Origin: Sesamum alatum
Lineage: Eukaryota; Streptophyta; Magnoliopsida; Lamiales; Pedaliaceae
Assembly (NCBI GenBank): GCA_034509735.1
Contig: JACGWO010000001.1
Coordinates: 30,259,966 to 30,323,965, forward strand
Direction: 5' to 3'
Length of the DNA stretch: 64,000 nucleotides
The notes beneath the pieces are model-generated. The model saw only the letters and a list, made by a program, of their open reading frames with translations, made no database searches and was not told where the DNA came from. Shown here piece after piece: positions 22,351 to 34,033 of this stretch; the stretch's first letter is position 1, and the number at the start of each line of letters is the position of its first letter. The position numbers and the translations under genes were made by a program.

Positions 22351-23711
22351 GAAGAAGTTTCATTCTCAACACATGCTTTGAGTTTATAAATATTAGAAAC
22401 TTTTCGAAAATGTTTCAGAAACGCAATAGAAAATTCGTAAAATTAAAGAAACATACATAATAGCCATAGAAAAAATTAAGAATATTACCTTTCTCTTTTT
22501 AATTTAAATATATGTAGTTTAATTTTGTATCATTTAGCCAATTAACATTATTTTTATGTTGTATAATTATGTATCTGGAGTTATTAATTGATGTAGTTGC
22601 TATTGAAACTAAATAATAATATAATATATATTTTTAACTATCTGTTATAAAATATCTATTTTATGTTGATATTTATACATATAACATTACAAATTTAACT
22701 TAATATTAAATGTGTTATCATTAAATAAAATACTTATGTCTAACACAAGAATTTATATATTTGTAGCTAAAAGTATGAAATAAATGTTGAGCTGAAAAAT
22801 TAGGAAAAATAAAAAATTTCTTAGGAAACTCAAAAGTTTCGAAGGAAATTAGATAATTTCGAAACTAATATGTATTTTTATTTTCATAACATCGAAAAGA
22901 GAAATATTTTCACAGTTTCAATGGAAACGCATGAAAATTTTAGACCATAACTAAAACAAGGCGTAATGATCCCTTGTGCAACCCTTCAGATTTGAAATGC
23001 AATAAAATTATTTCGGAGCATCGATTATTAATAAGAAAATTGATTAAAGAGAAATAGAAAACTGATCATTTGAAGGTTCAGAACGAAAATAAGTGGCATT
23101 TTGAAGGCTAATTGATATCAAACTACTCTCGCGATATACAATTTTCATCTTTGTTAGATTATGTTTTGGTGCCACGGTAATTGCCCAATGGAAAAAGGTT
23201 ATATAGCAGGACATTCAACGAAGCACGTCTCTTATTTAATCATCCTATGATAGTTAATATAAATGAACTTAACAATCTCAATTCATGTATTTGTAACTCT
23301 TTTCGATGTCACAATAGACTTACTCTAAAAATACTGACAATTGATTCAATAAAGTGGAAAACTACTAAACCTATTCATATGGCCAGCGCTTAAAATAGAA
23401 CTTGTCGCTATACATTTGTGTTATAGCGATGACATGTATTTAAAATCATAATTGTTACCAACAAAATCCATAATGCTAAATATATGGTAAATAATTACTA
23501 AAGGTCCTAACAGTGAAATTCTTATAGAAAAGAGATGAATCTATTGCACTTATCTTAATGAATGGTATATTCATCCAAACGAAGTATATTGGCTGTATGG
23601 CATTTGCTCCTAAAAGTCTTTAACCTATCATAAAGAAAATATAGATCAGTTGGGCATACTGGTAATGGTACGAAAAGTTAATTATGGATAAGCTTTTTAT
23701 TCGGCTACACA
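22351..23711. other. AT-rich spacer, nothing recognised
   Basis: Lies between the LINE poly(A) and the second Mutator-like element. It has GAAAC/GTTTC words at 22360-22930 but no clean inverted repeat. The open frame at 23181-23393 has no recognised domain. Confidence 0.4.
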
Positions 23712-24388
23712 ATTAAAAATTAGGGAGAAAATTTTTTTAGTTCATTAATTTGATTCTCGTTTAATTTTAATATACTTGATAGTTTTAATTTTATACACTA
23801 TGTTGTAATTTTGCTTCAATTAAGTCCAACTGAGGGTTTTTCTTCTAATTTTCCACTCAATTGAACGAAATTTGATGATGTGGCCAAATGTCACTTACGT
23901 ATCCAGCAAAATTAACCACATCAGCACGTGACGTGGTTAAAATTTCAAATGACAGATGGCGTGGTCAAATGTTGCTTCCGACATGGCTTAATTGATATAA
24001 ATATATATATATAATTAAAATAAAATTATTATATAATTAAATTGTTTTAAAAAAAGTCCCTACCCACCCAATCCCCCTCCCCCTCCCATCTCTATCCACC
24101 TGCATCGCCCCATTGTCCCCCATAGAAGGGGAGACGCCGCCCAGCAAGGGGGAAGCATTGCCCCCTAACACTACTGGGCAACTCGCAGTCGCCCAGCGCA
24201 GCCGTCGACCTCTACTATGGTTGGGGTAGGGAATTATTTTTTTCTAAATTTATATTATATAATAATTTTGTTTTAATTATATATATTATAAAATATTTAT
24301 AGTCATAAATAAAATTTATAAAATATTTATAAATATATATAATATTTATATTATTTATTTTTGATAAAATAAAATTTATGTATTTTTT

Positions 24389-25515
24389 AGGCGAAAGGCG
24401 ATCAAAATAAAGGAGTATGTTCAATTGTGACATATATAAAGAGAATTTAAATGAATAAGAATAGAGTAAATTTAGGAACCTTTTACGCTCCGTTCAATTA
24501 ATAAGTACGGATTCAGTCTTAAAACACCACCAAAAGGCCCAAACAACGCCATACTCGGCAAAATCGGGCAGCAGTGGCAACACAGACCTTCTTCATACTC
24601 ATAATTTAAGGGAACGACCCAAAGGGTCTCCTTTCCATATTCATTCATTTTCCCTGTATATTTATCATGAATTTAAAATACTTTTTTTTTTTGTTTTTAG
24701 AACCTTGCCATCTTCGTTGCCATGGATGATTCAACAGCATAGATTTAACCTTTCATTAGGCTAAGAGCAAAATTAAAAGGAATATAAATACGATAAATAA
24801 ATATAATAATTTAAAGTAAAAAACTTACAGAAGTGTAAACCCATGCACAAAACTGAAGTCTTATTTAGTGAGGGAGGAAAAGATGATATACATGTACAAG
24901 AGTATTTCTAGCCTGCTCCTAATGAGCTAAGAGGGTGTATTTATAGGAAAGGTTGGATCTGAAAGTATTATTTCAAGTCCGTCCGTAATTGACAGATGTC
25001 CTCTGCATTAGAGACAAATGGCTGGAGTTATTTCCAAACATGCTGCATGAATGACACATGTTGTTGTATGTGTGACACGTGTTGCTGCATGTATAACACG
25101 TGTTCGTGTCTTTGACTCGGTCAAGGTTTTCCGACTTTGTCTTCTTCCGGTATTTATATGTTGTCTGCTTTCATTTCTTCATTATTTTGGAGAAATTACT
25201 TTCTTCCGATTCTGCTTCGGATCTCTTGTGGTAATCTATTCTTTGTTCTCCCGAATATTCAGAAGTCCCAACTTTTGACTTTGCTTTCAAAGCAGTCCCG
25301 ATTCCCTGAAATAATTGATCAAGAATAATTTCGTGATTGGGTTCTTCAAATGGGTCTTGTGATTCTCCTGCTAAACAAGAATACTTATTTTCTTCATCTT
25401 TGGAAAATGTCTCCATTGGGGACTCTGCTCCTTTCAGATTTCGTTTGAGGTCTTTTTGGACCTGATTGAAATATTCCTCAATCATTTGCTCTTTAGAGAT
25501 GATATCTCTTTTGCT
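24389..25515 (-). pseudogene. Pararetroviral second-ORF 3' end, promoter and leader, copy L
   Basis: Direct copy of 28898-30010. It has the same Glu/Lys/Ser-rich C-terminal coding piece (25485-25171, KDEENKYSCLAGESQDPFEE), the same promoter block with three G-box-like motifs (25055, 25076, 25097) and the TATA box at 24937-24946, and the same leader down to the GGCGAAAGGCGATCAAAATA block. It ends in the Mutator-like element arm instead of reaching a primer site, so this copy cannot prime replication. Confidence 0.75.
24937..25102 (-). promoter_or_regulatory. Second copy of the pararetroviral promoter
   Basis: TATA box CTATAAATAC at 24946-24937; CACATG at 25055, CACGTG at 25076 and CACGTG at 25097, again 21 bp apart. 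In this copy the outer and inner motifs have exchanged which one is degenerate. Transcription would run left into the Mutator-like element arm. Confidence 0.65.
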
Positions 25516-25880
25516 CCTGATTCAGAAAATTTCCAGAAGGAATAAATAAAATAGAAAAATATGCTAGGAAGCCTATGCAGACAAAATTTTATTACCCTAG
25601 GCCCACACCTCAAGACATACTATATGAAGAACAAGAGATTTATGACCAGCATAGCTATAATGGAAACAAATTTATGAATAGAATATTGATGGATATACAG
25701 AAAGACAAATCTACAGTACTATTCATAGAATGATGATGTACAGTACTGTCTGTAAAGGAAATAATAATACAGATAAGGCTATTGCTAAAATGATTATAGC
25801 AAGTTTTACGGGCCAATTAAAAAGTTGGTGGGATAATTATCTTAGCCCGATGGACAGAAATGAAATTTTATTTGCATAGG
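25516..25880 (+). pseudogene. Inverted fragment of the pararetroviral capsid-type region
   Basis: Plus-strand copy of the segment found on the minus strand at about 26600-26960 (shared words GCCTATGCAGACAAAATTTT, CCCACACCTCAAGACATACT, AAATGATTATAGCAAGTTTT). It places the same coding piece head-to-head within 1.4 kb, forming a large foldback. There are several stops in frame. Confidence 0.7.
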
Positions 25881-26300
25881 CTTCCTAGTATATTTCTCTA
25901 TTTTATTTATTCCTTCTGAAAAATTTTTTCCTACTATTTTCAGTAGTGATATCATCACTTAAGGTATTTAATTTTAAGTCCCTAAATTTTTGATCCAATA
26001 ATTTCTCTAATTCTCCTAAGGGTTTTAAATGGAAATCTTCAATTTCAGGAGGCAGTTGGATTGATGATTTTGCTATAATTTCTTTACTAGTCTTCACAAT
26101 CTGTTTAGTCTTCCAAAAATCAAATCGGCTGAAATTATAAATTAATCTAGGATTTACCTTGGGAATTGTCCATTTATTTAATTAACTCAAATTCTTAGGA
26201 ATTTCATATTCTTCCTTTTTGGAATTTTTAACAGTATTTATATCTGAAACAGATAAATATTGCATATTAAGCAATATATTAAACAAGTACTGTTGAATTA
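25881..26300 (-). pseudogene. Chimeric movement-protein / capsid fragment
   Basis: Minus-strand reading starts with the movement-protein N-terminal region (second copy of 28560-28750) and jumps, after the KTKQIVKTS motif near 26085, to the capsid-type LPPEIEDFHLKPLGELEKLL region. The internal part of the movement protein and the start of the next region are deleted. Confidence 0.65.
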
Positions 26301-27650
26301 TCCAATACAGCGAATAGGTGAGGAAGTCCATCAATGAATCTAGATTTCCAGTGAGCATCATTGGATTCTGGGAGTTCCATTACTCTAGTAAGGAAGACAT
26401 CTTTGTAGAATCTAAATGATGTTAGAGTTTTACATTGGAAATTCTGTAATAGGGTCCTAATATTTTCACTATTATCATACCATCTCCCTGTAAAATGTTC
26501 TACTATATTTATGGCAAGGGTATAAACTGCTTGTTCTTTCATATTTTCTGGTTTGACTGTACTCAAAATTTTATTTCTGTCTATCGGGCTAAGATAATTA
26601 TCCCACCAACCTTTTAATTGGCCCGTAAAACCTGCTATAATCATTTTAGCAATAGCCTTATCTGATTATTATTTCCTTTACAGACAGTACTGTACATCAT
26701 CATTCTATGAATAGTATTGTAGATTTGTCTTTCTGTATATCCATCAATATTCCATTCATAAATTTGTTTTCCATTATAGCTATGCTGGTCATAAATCTCT
26801 TGTTCTTCATATAGTATGTCTTGAGGTGTGGGCCTAGGGTAATAAAATTTTGTTTGCATAGGCTTCCTAGCATATTTCTCTATTTTATTTATTCCTTCTG
26901 GCAAATTTTTTCTACTATTTTCAGTAGTGATATCATCACTTAAGGTATTTAATTTTAAGTCCCTAAATTTTTGATCCAATAATTTCTCTAATTCTCGTAA
27001 GGGTTTTAAATGAAAATCTTCAATTTCAGGAGGCGGTTATGATTTTGCTATAATTTCTTTATTTACCCCACTAATTATCGTATTTTTAGAACTAATTTTC
27101 TATTGCCAATTAGATATTTTATCTATTTTTTTTATTTAGTTTCGTAATTTGTTCTGCTATAATATTTAAATACAAATTTGTATAATTTTGTTTTTTCCAT
27201 CATCTCATTAATTTGAGCCATTGTAATCGTTAGGGTGTCGTCTTCAATTAATTTTGAAAATGCTTTGAAATTAATTTCTATTTCATTCGAGTTCATTTTA
27301 AATGATTTTTGAGGTGGAAATATGTTATTAACAACTTTCCCATTATCTAGAAATTATTTTCTCTCTAATACATTCAAATATTGTTCTGAATATTTAACGA
27401 TAAACCAAAGGAACAAAAGCAACTATTTTATTTCTTATAGCTAATTCTTTATAGAATTGTGTAAGATCATTTTTTGGTTTGTTATATTAAAGTTTTCAAA
27501 GAACCATTTCCTAAATGGCTTCCATCTCTCTTCCCTGAATTCTTTTTGAATTTCTTTTCTAACTAGAGATCCAGAACTAAAATCTATTGTTTTAGAATAA
27601 TCTACAAATGGGATCTCTATTTCCAAATCAATTAGATCTAGACTATTCAT
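26279..27650 (-). pseudogene. Pararetroviral capsid (gag-like) region, broken
   Basis: It includes open pieces 27650-27441, 26979-26641 and 26644-26279. The last has WWDNYLSP and FRFYKDVFLTRVMELPE, typical of the caulimovirid capsid region that resembles retroviral Gag. Between pieces the reading is interrupted by several stops. Near 26305 it is fused to a second copy of the movement-protein start, a recombination junction. The zinc-knuckle half of this protein is not here but is found on the far side, at 41332-42186. Confidence 0.65.
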
Positions 27651-27731
27651 TTATAAACAGAAATTTGTTTCTGAAGTTAATTCTTCATTTAATCTTGGAT
27701 CCTTATATATTCCTTTAGCAATATTATTAGA

Positions 27732-28766
27732 CTAAATCCTTATTTCTTCAACTTTATTTTCTCTTATATCTTCTTGGTTACTTTCTTCTTTAATTCGGGA
27801 AGTGGATGCTCTAGATAGAGTCATAATTTCAACTGGTGAAAAATATGATACTGTAGAATATCTTGAAGAATTGATTCTTAAACATTTCGGTTGATTATTA
27901 ATAAAGTTTATTCTAACATTTCCTTCTGAATTTTGAATAATACTAGCATTATTGCTTTCTATGTGACTTAAAATTGGAACTTCTTTCTCAATTATCCAAC
28001 TTTCTGGAAATTCTATTTCACTCCATTTTATTTGCCTCCTAGTATTAATTCTAGAACTATGTAAATTTGTTTCAAAAAGTATAGTTTGTTCTAGAGACTT
28101 ATTGTCTTGTATCCTACAATTAGGATTAAGGGTATGGAGAAGTTTATAATATGGTCTATAATATAAACATATTAATTCAGATCCGGGTGAATAATTATAC
28201 CCATGAGTCTTAACATTTAATGTTAAAGCATCCAATATATTAGCATCCGACAAGGATAATTGTAAATTCGGATAAACATTAAAAAAAACTGGGCCATGAG
28301 CTAGACTGGACTGTATTATCCCAATCAAAAAAAATTTCCAATCTAAATTCCTGACATCTCTAAGGGTAGCTAAAAAGCTTTTAGGCAAACCTTCTAATGT
28401 TAAGGGTTTAAAGGCAATTTGTACTAGTCCTATATGTAAAAATGTATATTCATCCTGATAATGCCCTATATCCATAGCATCTAAAAGTTTTATTACTCTT
28501 TCTTCATTATCAAGGGCTATTGATTCTTCACTAGTCTTCACAATCTGTTTAGTCTTCCAAAAATCAAATCGGCTGAAATTATAAATTAATCTAGGATTTA
28601 CCTTGGGAATTGTCCATTTATTTAATTGACCTAAATTCTTAGGAATTTCATATTCTTCCTTTTTGAAATTTTTAACAGTATTTATATCTGAAACAGATAA
28701 ATATTGCATATTAAGCAATATATTAAACAAGTACTGTTGAATTATCCAATACAACTTCAACAACAT
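27732..28766 (-). pseudogene. Pararetroviral movement protein (30K superfamily)
   Basis: Longest open piece of the virus, about 345 codons from an ATG at 28766 two bases from the primer site. A hydrophobic core (VQIAFKPLTLEGLPKSFL, GIIQSSLAHGPVFFNVYP) with the DANILDALTLNVKTHGY block fits the plant viral movement protein family that enlarges plasmodesmata. The C-terminus is Ser/Glu-rich. In an intact virus this is the first domain of a large polyprotein. Here a stop follows at 27732. It may be a fossil kept open by recent insertion rather than selection. Confidence 0.75.
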
Positions 28767-28767
28767 G

Positions 28768-28779
28768 GCTCTGATACCA
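28768..28779 (-). other. Pararetroviral tRNA-Met primer-binding site
   Basis: The minus strand reads TGGTATCAGAGC. It lies 3' of the ~660-nt leader that starts near the TATA box at 29441-29450 and just before the movement-protein ATG. This is the standard origin of minus-strand DNA synthesis in caulimovirids. Confidence 0.8.
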
Positions 28780-28835
28780 TAAGGAGCCATGGCAAAATGC
28801 CATGGAGGGATCGGGAATATACAAAACCTCGTCTT

Positions 28836-28908
28836 AAAATCCGACCATGTAGGCGGAATATAAATCCGACCATGTAGGCGGAATGTAAATCCAACCATGT
28901 AGGCGAAA
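28836..28908. repeat. Three ~25-bp tandem repeats in the viral leader
   Basis: The unit AAATCCGACCATGTAGGCGG occurs three times in a row (the third with ACC to AACC and GGCGAAAG changes). Copy L of the leader keeps only the tail of the last unit. It lies about 60 bases upstream of the primer site on the transcribed strand. Confidence 0.8.
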
Positions 28909-29440
28909 GGCGATCAAAATAAAGGAGTATATTAAATTGTGACATATATAGAGAGAATTTAAATGAATAGGAATAGAGTAAATTTGGGAACTTTTTACGC
29001 ACCGTTAAATTAATAAGTACGGATTCAGTCTTAAAACACCACCAAAAGGCCCAAACAATGCCATACTCGGCAAAACCGGGCAGCAGTGGCAACACAGACC
29101 TCCTTCATACTCATAATTTAAGGGAACGACCCAAAGGGTCTCCTTTCCATATTCATTCATTTTACCCGTATATTTATTATGAATTTAAAATACTTTTTTT
29201 TTAGAACCTTACCATCTTCGTTATCATGGATAATTCAACAGTATAGATTTAGCCTTTCATTAGGCTAAGAGCAAAATTAAAAGGAATATAAATACGATAA
29301 ATACATACAATAATTTAAAGTAAAAAACTTATAGAAGTGTAAACCCGTGCACAAAACTGAAGTCTTATTTAGTGAGGGAGGAAAAGATGATATACATGTA
29401 CAAGAGTATTTCTAGCCTGCTCCTAATGAGCTAAGAGGGT

Positions 29441-29606
29441 GTATTTATAGGAAAGGTCGGACCTGAAAGTATTATTTCAAGTCCATTCGTAAATGACAGA
29501 TGTCCTCTGCATTAGAGACAAATGGCTGGAGTTATTTCCAGACATGCTGCATGAATGACACGTGTTGTTGTATGTGTGACACGTGTTGCTGCATGTATGA
29601 CACATG
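29441..29606 (-). promoter_or_regulatory. Pararetroviral promoter: TATA box and three G-box-like motifs at 21-bp spacing
   Basis: The TATA box CTATAAATAC lies at 29450-29441 (minus strand). Upstream are CACGTG at 29559-29564, CACGTG at 29580-29585 and CACATG at 29601-29606, exactly 21 bp apart (two helical turns) and within GTGTGACACGTGTTG-type repeats. TTGAC/GTCAA W-box-like words follow at about 29617-29628. G-boxes bind bZIP or bHLH factors in plants. The same layout is kept in copy L. Confidence 0.7.
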
Positions 29607-29674
29607 TTCGTGTCTTTGACTCGGTCAAGGTTTTCCGACTTTGTCTTCTTCCGGCATTTATATGTTGTCTGCTT

Positions 29675-31172
29675 TCATTTCTTTATTATTTTGGAGAAAT
29701 TATTTTCTTCCGATTCTGCTTCGGATATCTTGTGGTAATCTATTCTTTGTTCTTCCGAAGATTCAGAAGTCCCAACTTTTGACTTTGCTTTCAAAGCAGT
29801 CCTGATTCCCTGAAATAATTGATCAAGAATAATTTCGTGATTGGGTTCTTCAAATGGGTCTTGTGATTCTCTTGCTAAACAAGAATACTTATTTTCTTCA
29901 TCTTTGGAAGAGGTCTCCATTGGGGACTCTGCTCCTGTCAGATTTCGTTTGAGGTCTTTGTGGACCTGATTGAGATATTCCTCAATCATTTGCTCTTTAG
30001 AGATGATACCTTTTTTGCTCCTGATTCTTTGTGATATTTGCTTGAAGGGGCTAGGAGTCTGATTTTCTTCCTTCTCCAGGAATGCCTTATATTCTTGAAG
30101 CTTTTCCTCCATTTCATCGAGTGCTTCTTGATAAAAATATTTTTTTGTTTCTAGATTGATGAGCATTAATTTGCTCCAGAATTTAGAACAAGATTTCCTT
30201 TTAATACAGGGAATTTTTTGTAGGGTCATTCCTACTTCAGGTAGCCATTTCCATATCCATGGAAGTGAGAATTCCATAAAAAAGAAAAATGAGGTCATTC
30301 CTTCAATCCATTTTTTTTATTTCTCCACCTGGATAATTTTTGGCGAACAATTGATCCATTCCGTATAATAACCCTGGAAAATTTCAGGGGGTATAGAAAT
30401 GGGAGGACCATAATTTAATCACCATTAAAATACCCAATTTGGTACTTCTTGTTGGAAAACTAATGGACAAATTTTGAAAAAACGTGTGTTTTCTCTTATA
30501 ATTTTCATAGAGAAAAGTTTTGTTGAATGCCTCAACATAGTCCCAATAATTGAATTTTATCGGGGATTTAGATTCCGAGTGAATATATTCTTTTTCACCT
30601 AATGGGTTGATTCCGCATTCAACAGCAGTAATGAATTTTTTTATTACTGCTTTTGAGTAATTAAATTCTTTTCCATTGTTGGAATATGTGTGAGTAATTT
30701 CGACACTTTGCATTGCTTTCAGGATGCACTCATAATGAGCTCTCGGTTTATATGAACCTGCTGTGAATGCTGTCACATCCAGATATCTTTTCATTAGATA
30801 CCATGGATCTTTCTCCCGCCTTAAATCCTCATTTTCTAGGAGTATAATTACTTCCTGATGTTCACTAAATTTATAGTTTGCTAATTCATCTCCTTCTTCA
30901 AGTATTTTAGCATAAGATACTGAAGAAGATGATACTTCTTCGGCAGCGATTTTTTTCTGCTCTTTTTTAAATATGAGGAATTGCTGGAAGAGCTCATTTT
31001 CTTCTTCAGAGACTTTACTATATTTCCCTATTCCGGAAATGTTGTCTTTAATTAATGATCTGTTACCTTGGCGTATAATTTCGCCTAGTCTAAATCTACC
31101 TCCTCTCTGATTGGAGGAGTTTCTGCCTCTTCCTCTTTGAGGAAGCATTCCTGCAATAAAAGGATTATTCAT
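29675..31172 (-). pseudogene. Pararetroviral second ORF (function unknown), frameshifted
   Basis: Two open pieces, 31172-30384 (262 codons, MNNPFIAGMLPQRGRGRNSS start, Arg/Gly-rich N-terminus) and 30298-29675 (207 codons, Glu/Lys-rich, likely coiled coil with LDEMEEKLQEYKAFLEKEE). They read as one gene once a frameshift and a stop near 30330-30390 are allowed for. The position after RNase H and before the intergenic promoter matches the last ORF of petuvirus-like and florendovirus-like genomes, whose role is not settled (an inclusion/transactivator role is one option). Confidence 0.55.
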
Positions 31173-31524
31173 TTAACTGGCATAATATCCTGCAATTTTT
31201 TGGTGATATAGCAAATTTGCTATCCAAATATTTTTTATGCGATAATGATAAGACATGTTTGCATCTGGATGTTGAACAAGAATTTCAGAAATAATCTTTT
31301 TTATTTCCTCAATCTTTTTTCTTATTATTCTTTGAATTCTTTTGAGTCGTGCTTTATATTCGATTGGTTCATCCCAAAATTTAAATTTATATACAGGTCA
31401 TTTTAACCCATTCATCCAATAATTCTCTCCTTCAATTCTTTCTTCAACCAAATAATTTGGGATTTTAGAGGAGGTACTTATTCCTTTAAAGAATTCTCCT
31501 CCAATCCAGTTAAATTTTCCAATG

Positions 31525-33013
31525 TTAATGTTCATTTAGATATTCTCTTGATAAGAAATCAGGGAGACTATTAGTCTTTCCTTTAATGTGTTCTACTGTA
31601 AAATTAAATGGGGCTAAATGTGGTTGCCATCTGGCAAACATTTGTTTAGAAACATCATGCTTAAAGTCTTTATTAAACATAAACTTAGCAGCAGAACAAT
31701 CTGTTCTGATAATAAATTCTTGATTCAATAAGTCATCTTGGAATTTTAAAACACATTTAACGATAGCAAGAACTTCTTTAGTCATTGTAGCATAATTTAA
31801 CTGGGCTGCTTTTCATTTTCTGGAATGGAATCTAACTAAATAATCTTGCTTATTATTATCAATATTGCTTCAATATTCCTCCAAATCCTATTTCAGAAGC
31901 ATCTGTTTCTATTATTTTCTTCCAATTAGGATTTGCGAGTGTTAGACATGGTAATGATTTAACCTTTTGTTTTATTAGCCTAACTACTTTAGTGTGATCC
32001 TCTGTCCATTCCGATGGATTTTTCTTAAGCCTATCATATAATAATGTTATATCTTGTGCAAGATTTTTGTCATATGGAGCTATATAGTTTAGGCTTCCTA
32101 AGAATCTTTGTAATTGAGTTCTATCAATAATTTTATCAGGAAACTTATCTGCAAAACTCTTTGCACCTGTTAATGGGAATTATTTCTCCTTTTTCAATAT
32201 TGTGGCCTTAAAATCTTATCTTAGTTTGGAAGATACTCATTTTTGGTTTAGATATATACTAATCCATTTTGGACGACTAATGTTTTAAACATCTCTAAAT
32301 GTTTAAAGTGGTCTTCTATGTTATTAGAGAAAACTAAGATGTCATCAATATAAACAATAATAAAGTTCGATAATTGGTTGAAAATATCATTCATGATATT
32401 CTGGAATTCTGAAAGTGCATTTTTCAGACCAAAAGGCATTACATTCCACTCATAATGGCCAAAAGGAACTGTAAATGCAGTTTTATATCTGTCTGATTCA
32501 TTTATTTAGATCTGCCAATATCCTGATGTTAAATTAGATTTTGAAAAAATTATTGCCTTATGTAATCTATCTAAAAGGTCTTTCTTATTGGGGATTGGAT
32601 ACCTTATCCATTTTAAGACCTTATTGAGGGGCTTGTAATTAATAACAAGTCTAGGTCTCCCTCTTTCCTGTTCTGCATGTTTATTAACATAAAAAGCAGT
32701 ACATGACCAAGGTAGTTTAGAGGATCTAATTAGTTTTTTTATCTATTAATCCCTTAATCTCTTCTTTGCATAACTCTAAATATTCGGAGTTCATTTGACA
32801 AGGTCTCGCCTTAGTGGGAATATTTTTCTCCAAAAATTCAGTTTCATAAGGGAGGCTTACAATATGTTTTTTTCTGTGCCAAAATGCATTAGGATGTTCA
32901 TTACATGTCTCAAGTTCGAATCTATTTTGAACCATTTTGATTTTTGCTTGTAATTTTAGATTTTCAAGTAACTCATTTATCTGTAAAGAATAATTTCTTC
33001 TTTTATGAAACAA
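31525..33013 (-). pseudogene. Pararetroviral reverse transcriptase and RNase H, broken
   Basis: Right to left: RT N-terminal region 33013-32726 (ends IKGLIDKKTN); then a stop; further RT blocks to 32500; the active-site piece 32439-32248 with MPFGLKNA and the YIDDIL box; the connection; RNase H at 31785-31525 with EVLAIVKCV, RTDCSAAKF and the C-terminal LSREYLNEH. Stops and frameshifts lie between the pieces, so no full-length polymerase can be made. The C-terminal tail continues, interrupted, to about 31180. Confidence 0.8.
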
Positions 33014-33116
33014 ATTTGATTTGTTTTAGAAATTATTAAATCTCTTATTTCATTAATAACCTTATCCATTCGTTGAGTAATAAATTCAAATTTTATTATC
33101 TCATCTTCAAATGTTC

Positions 33117-33419
33117 CTATTTGCCTTTTTCATTAATGGTTTTTATTGGGAAAATCTTTTTTAGGAAGGGTGTGCCTTTTTCATTTGTTAAGTCCTTGAT
33201 TAATAGGAAACTCATAGGGATACATTTTTTATTATTAAATATATAAGCTTTTGGGATTTTAAAACTTATCTTCAATTTTTGCCCATTGGCAGAGGATAAT
33301 GAATGAGTTGTTTTTTCAAAGTATTTGGTTGGTATTAACCCTTCTTTTATACAATTAATATCTATCCCACTATCTACTAGGGCAGTAAATGTTTTTCTAA
33401 AATTATTACTTATCAACAA
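33117..33419 (-). pseudogene. Pararetroviral aspartic protease region
   Basis: An open piece with the ALVDSG active-site motif followed by INCI, and a later ANGQKLKI strand, as in caulimovirid retropepsins. It is cut off from its upstream capsid portion by CACTA 2 (33447-41264), whose TSD ACT flanks both sides of the break. Confidence 0.7.
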
Positions 33420-33469
33420 GTCAATCTTTATATTCTATTTTTGACTCACTACAAAAAAAATGCGGGAAT

Positions 33470-34033
33470 AGAACGGTTAGGGATGACCGTTCCAGTTACC
33501 GTTCCACGTAGGAACGGTTGTAGGAACTATTGTGGAACGGTAAACTGTTGATGACGTCACAGTTGTGCTAATTGTAATACAGATTAATAGAAACGGTCTG
33601 ACCGTTCCTATTAGAGTGCCAAAAATAGCGAGCCAATTTGTACACCTATAACCGTTCCTAAAGGGGACCTGATATATTTTGGACTTCAATTTGGAACACA
33701 TGTGTGAGATTTGCAACGGCAGGCCGATCGGGAACACTGACCGTTACTATCTGTGTTCCTGTTGACCGACCGTTCCAACATGTCGTCCTACAGGAGGCCC
33801 TTTTATGCCATGGGGAAAAATGTGATGCAATTACCGTTCCAAATTACAGGTATATAGTAAGTGCAATTGTGTTACAAGTACCGGTCCAAACTGTACTCCA
33901 AGTAGGAACGGTCCATTTTTGTTGTGCCTCATACCGTTCCTAATATGCGCTAATGGCTATATTACAATGGTAACTTTACCGTTCCTGTTGCCTCTCCTAA
34001 TATGCGCTAATGGCTATATTACAATGGTAACTT
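33470..34033. repeat. Left subterminal repeats of CACTA 2 (GGAACGGT/ACCGTTCC)
   Basis: Many copies of GGAACGGT and its complement occur in both orientations, some diverged. It also holds a 57-bp-period duplication (CCTAATATGCGCTAATGGCT at 33939 and 33996). Confidence 0.85.

Noticed and set aside
23181..23393. 70-codon plus-strand frame
   Set aside because: No recognised similarity and AT-rich surroundings without other coding signs.
28757..29095. 112-codon minus frame in the viral leader
   Set aside because: Lies over the tandem repeat and primer site; leaders of these viruses carry short non-conserved frames.
24389..30010. LTR retrotransposon with ~1.1-kb LTRs
   Set aside because: The direct copies contain coding sequence for the viral second ORF, lack TG...CA ends and TSD, and the genes are pararetroviral (movement protein, no integrase).
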